Assembly: GCA_016235825.1 (NCBI GenBank)
Contig: JACRIL010000095.1
Span: forward strand, 1 to 32,159
Direction: 5' to 3'
Length of the DNA stretch: 32,159 nucleotides
From: Planctomycetota bacterium
Lineage (GTDB): Bacteria; Planctomycetota; Phycisphaerae; SM23-33
Part shown: positions 32,037 to 32,159 of the stretch, one piece after another
Numbering within the stretch: position 1 is the first letter of the stretch
How the letters are laid out: every line of letters starts with the position of its first letter
Notes under the pieces: model-generated
Database searches by the model: none
What the model was told of the DNA's origin: nothing
The model's input: the letters and a program-made list of their open reading frames with translations, nothing else
Translations under genes and position numbers: made by a program

Positions 32037-32159
32037 AGGTCGCCTGTCAAGTCAATAATGTATCCGTCAGGGTTCCAACACCGAAGCGGTTCATCCTTCT
32101 ATTGCGGCTCATGCAGGCCCGATTATGGTTTTGGAGGCAGCGGCGGCATATTCTTACAG
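32037..32159 (+). other. Open sequence after the stop of the sigma fusion
   Basis: The last 123 bases stay open in the frame of the preceding gene after its TAA, and the other forward frames are also open for about 100 bases. None gives a recognisable glycosidase continuation. It may be the remainder of a broken barrel or a new gene running out of the window. Confidence 0.3.

Overview
The window is GC-rich bacterial chromosome and most probably comes from a Planctomycetota-type genome, perhaps the Phycisphaerae side. This is inference. The main reason is the protein at the right end: an ECF sigma factor of the planctomycete kind with a long C-terminal extension that crosses the membrane. Composite GC-rich hairpin repeats between genes and many orphan modular proteins fit the same picture. 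I recognise no rRNA, tRNA, CRISPR array, intact transposase or prophage.

Layout. (1) 174-5821 (+) is a tightly packed, partly overlapping redox operon: a membrane-anchored NHL protein, a small Tat-type protein with four cysteines, a Tat-type polyferredoxin, a NapH/NosR-like membrane ferredoxin and a NuoE-NuoF fusion. A related flavoprotein (NuoG-type [2Fe-2S] domain plus GltD core) lies at 10588-12168. Together they could pass electrons between NAD(P)H, soluble carriers and the membrane. No hydrogenase catalytic subunit is present. (2) 5822-6729 holds a possible structured RNA followed by a frameshifted Abi/HEPN-type defence gene. (3) 6896-10525 holds a lipoprotein hydrolase (-), a Na+/phosphate cotransporter-like protein and a PstS-like phosphate-binding protein. 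(4) 12183-16294 is a membrane-associated group: a DUF4190-like zinc-ribbon protein, an SPFH/SHOCT protein and a four-helix membrane protein on the minus strand, facing a zinc-ribbon/SHOCT membrane protein on the plus strand. (5) 16347-19516 holds two overlapping GT-C-like membrane proteins, closed by a hairpin terminator. (6) 19517-20152 is a repeat-rich gap, followed by an AT-rich gene for a PD-(D/E)XK-like protein. (7) 20848-26709 (-) is the most striking locus: six tightly packed genes, most of them overlapping, encoding two related radical SAM/SPASM enzymes, a thiamine-diphosphate E1 alpha/beta pair and two polyprenyl-type family 2 glycosyltransferases. (8) 26839-29515 holds an FmdB-type zinc ribbon, a YbgC-like thioesterase coupled to a solitary VirB11/GspE-like ATPase, and an amidohydrolase. 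(9) 29760-32036 is the sigma-factor/glycosidase fusion, which stops just after the glycosidase acid/base-like motif.

The best candidate for an undescribed system is region 7. Two members of one radical SAM family, sharing an N-terminal HKL..H..RV..WL.G motif and ending in the same five residues (HVNFI), flank a ketoacid-decarboxylating E1 with no E2/E3 and two lipid-carrier-type glycosyltransferases. I infer a pathway that builds or modifies an unusual sugar or acyl group on a surface glycan or lipid. Close seconds are the sigma/glycosidase fusion and the GltD-like protein that lacks its second dinucleotide-binding domain.
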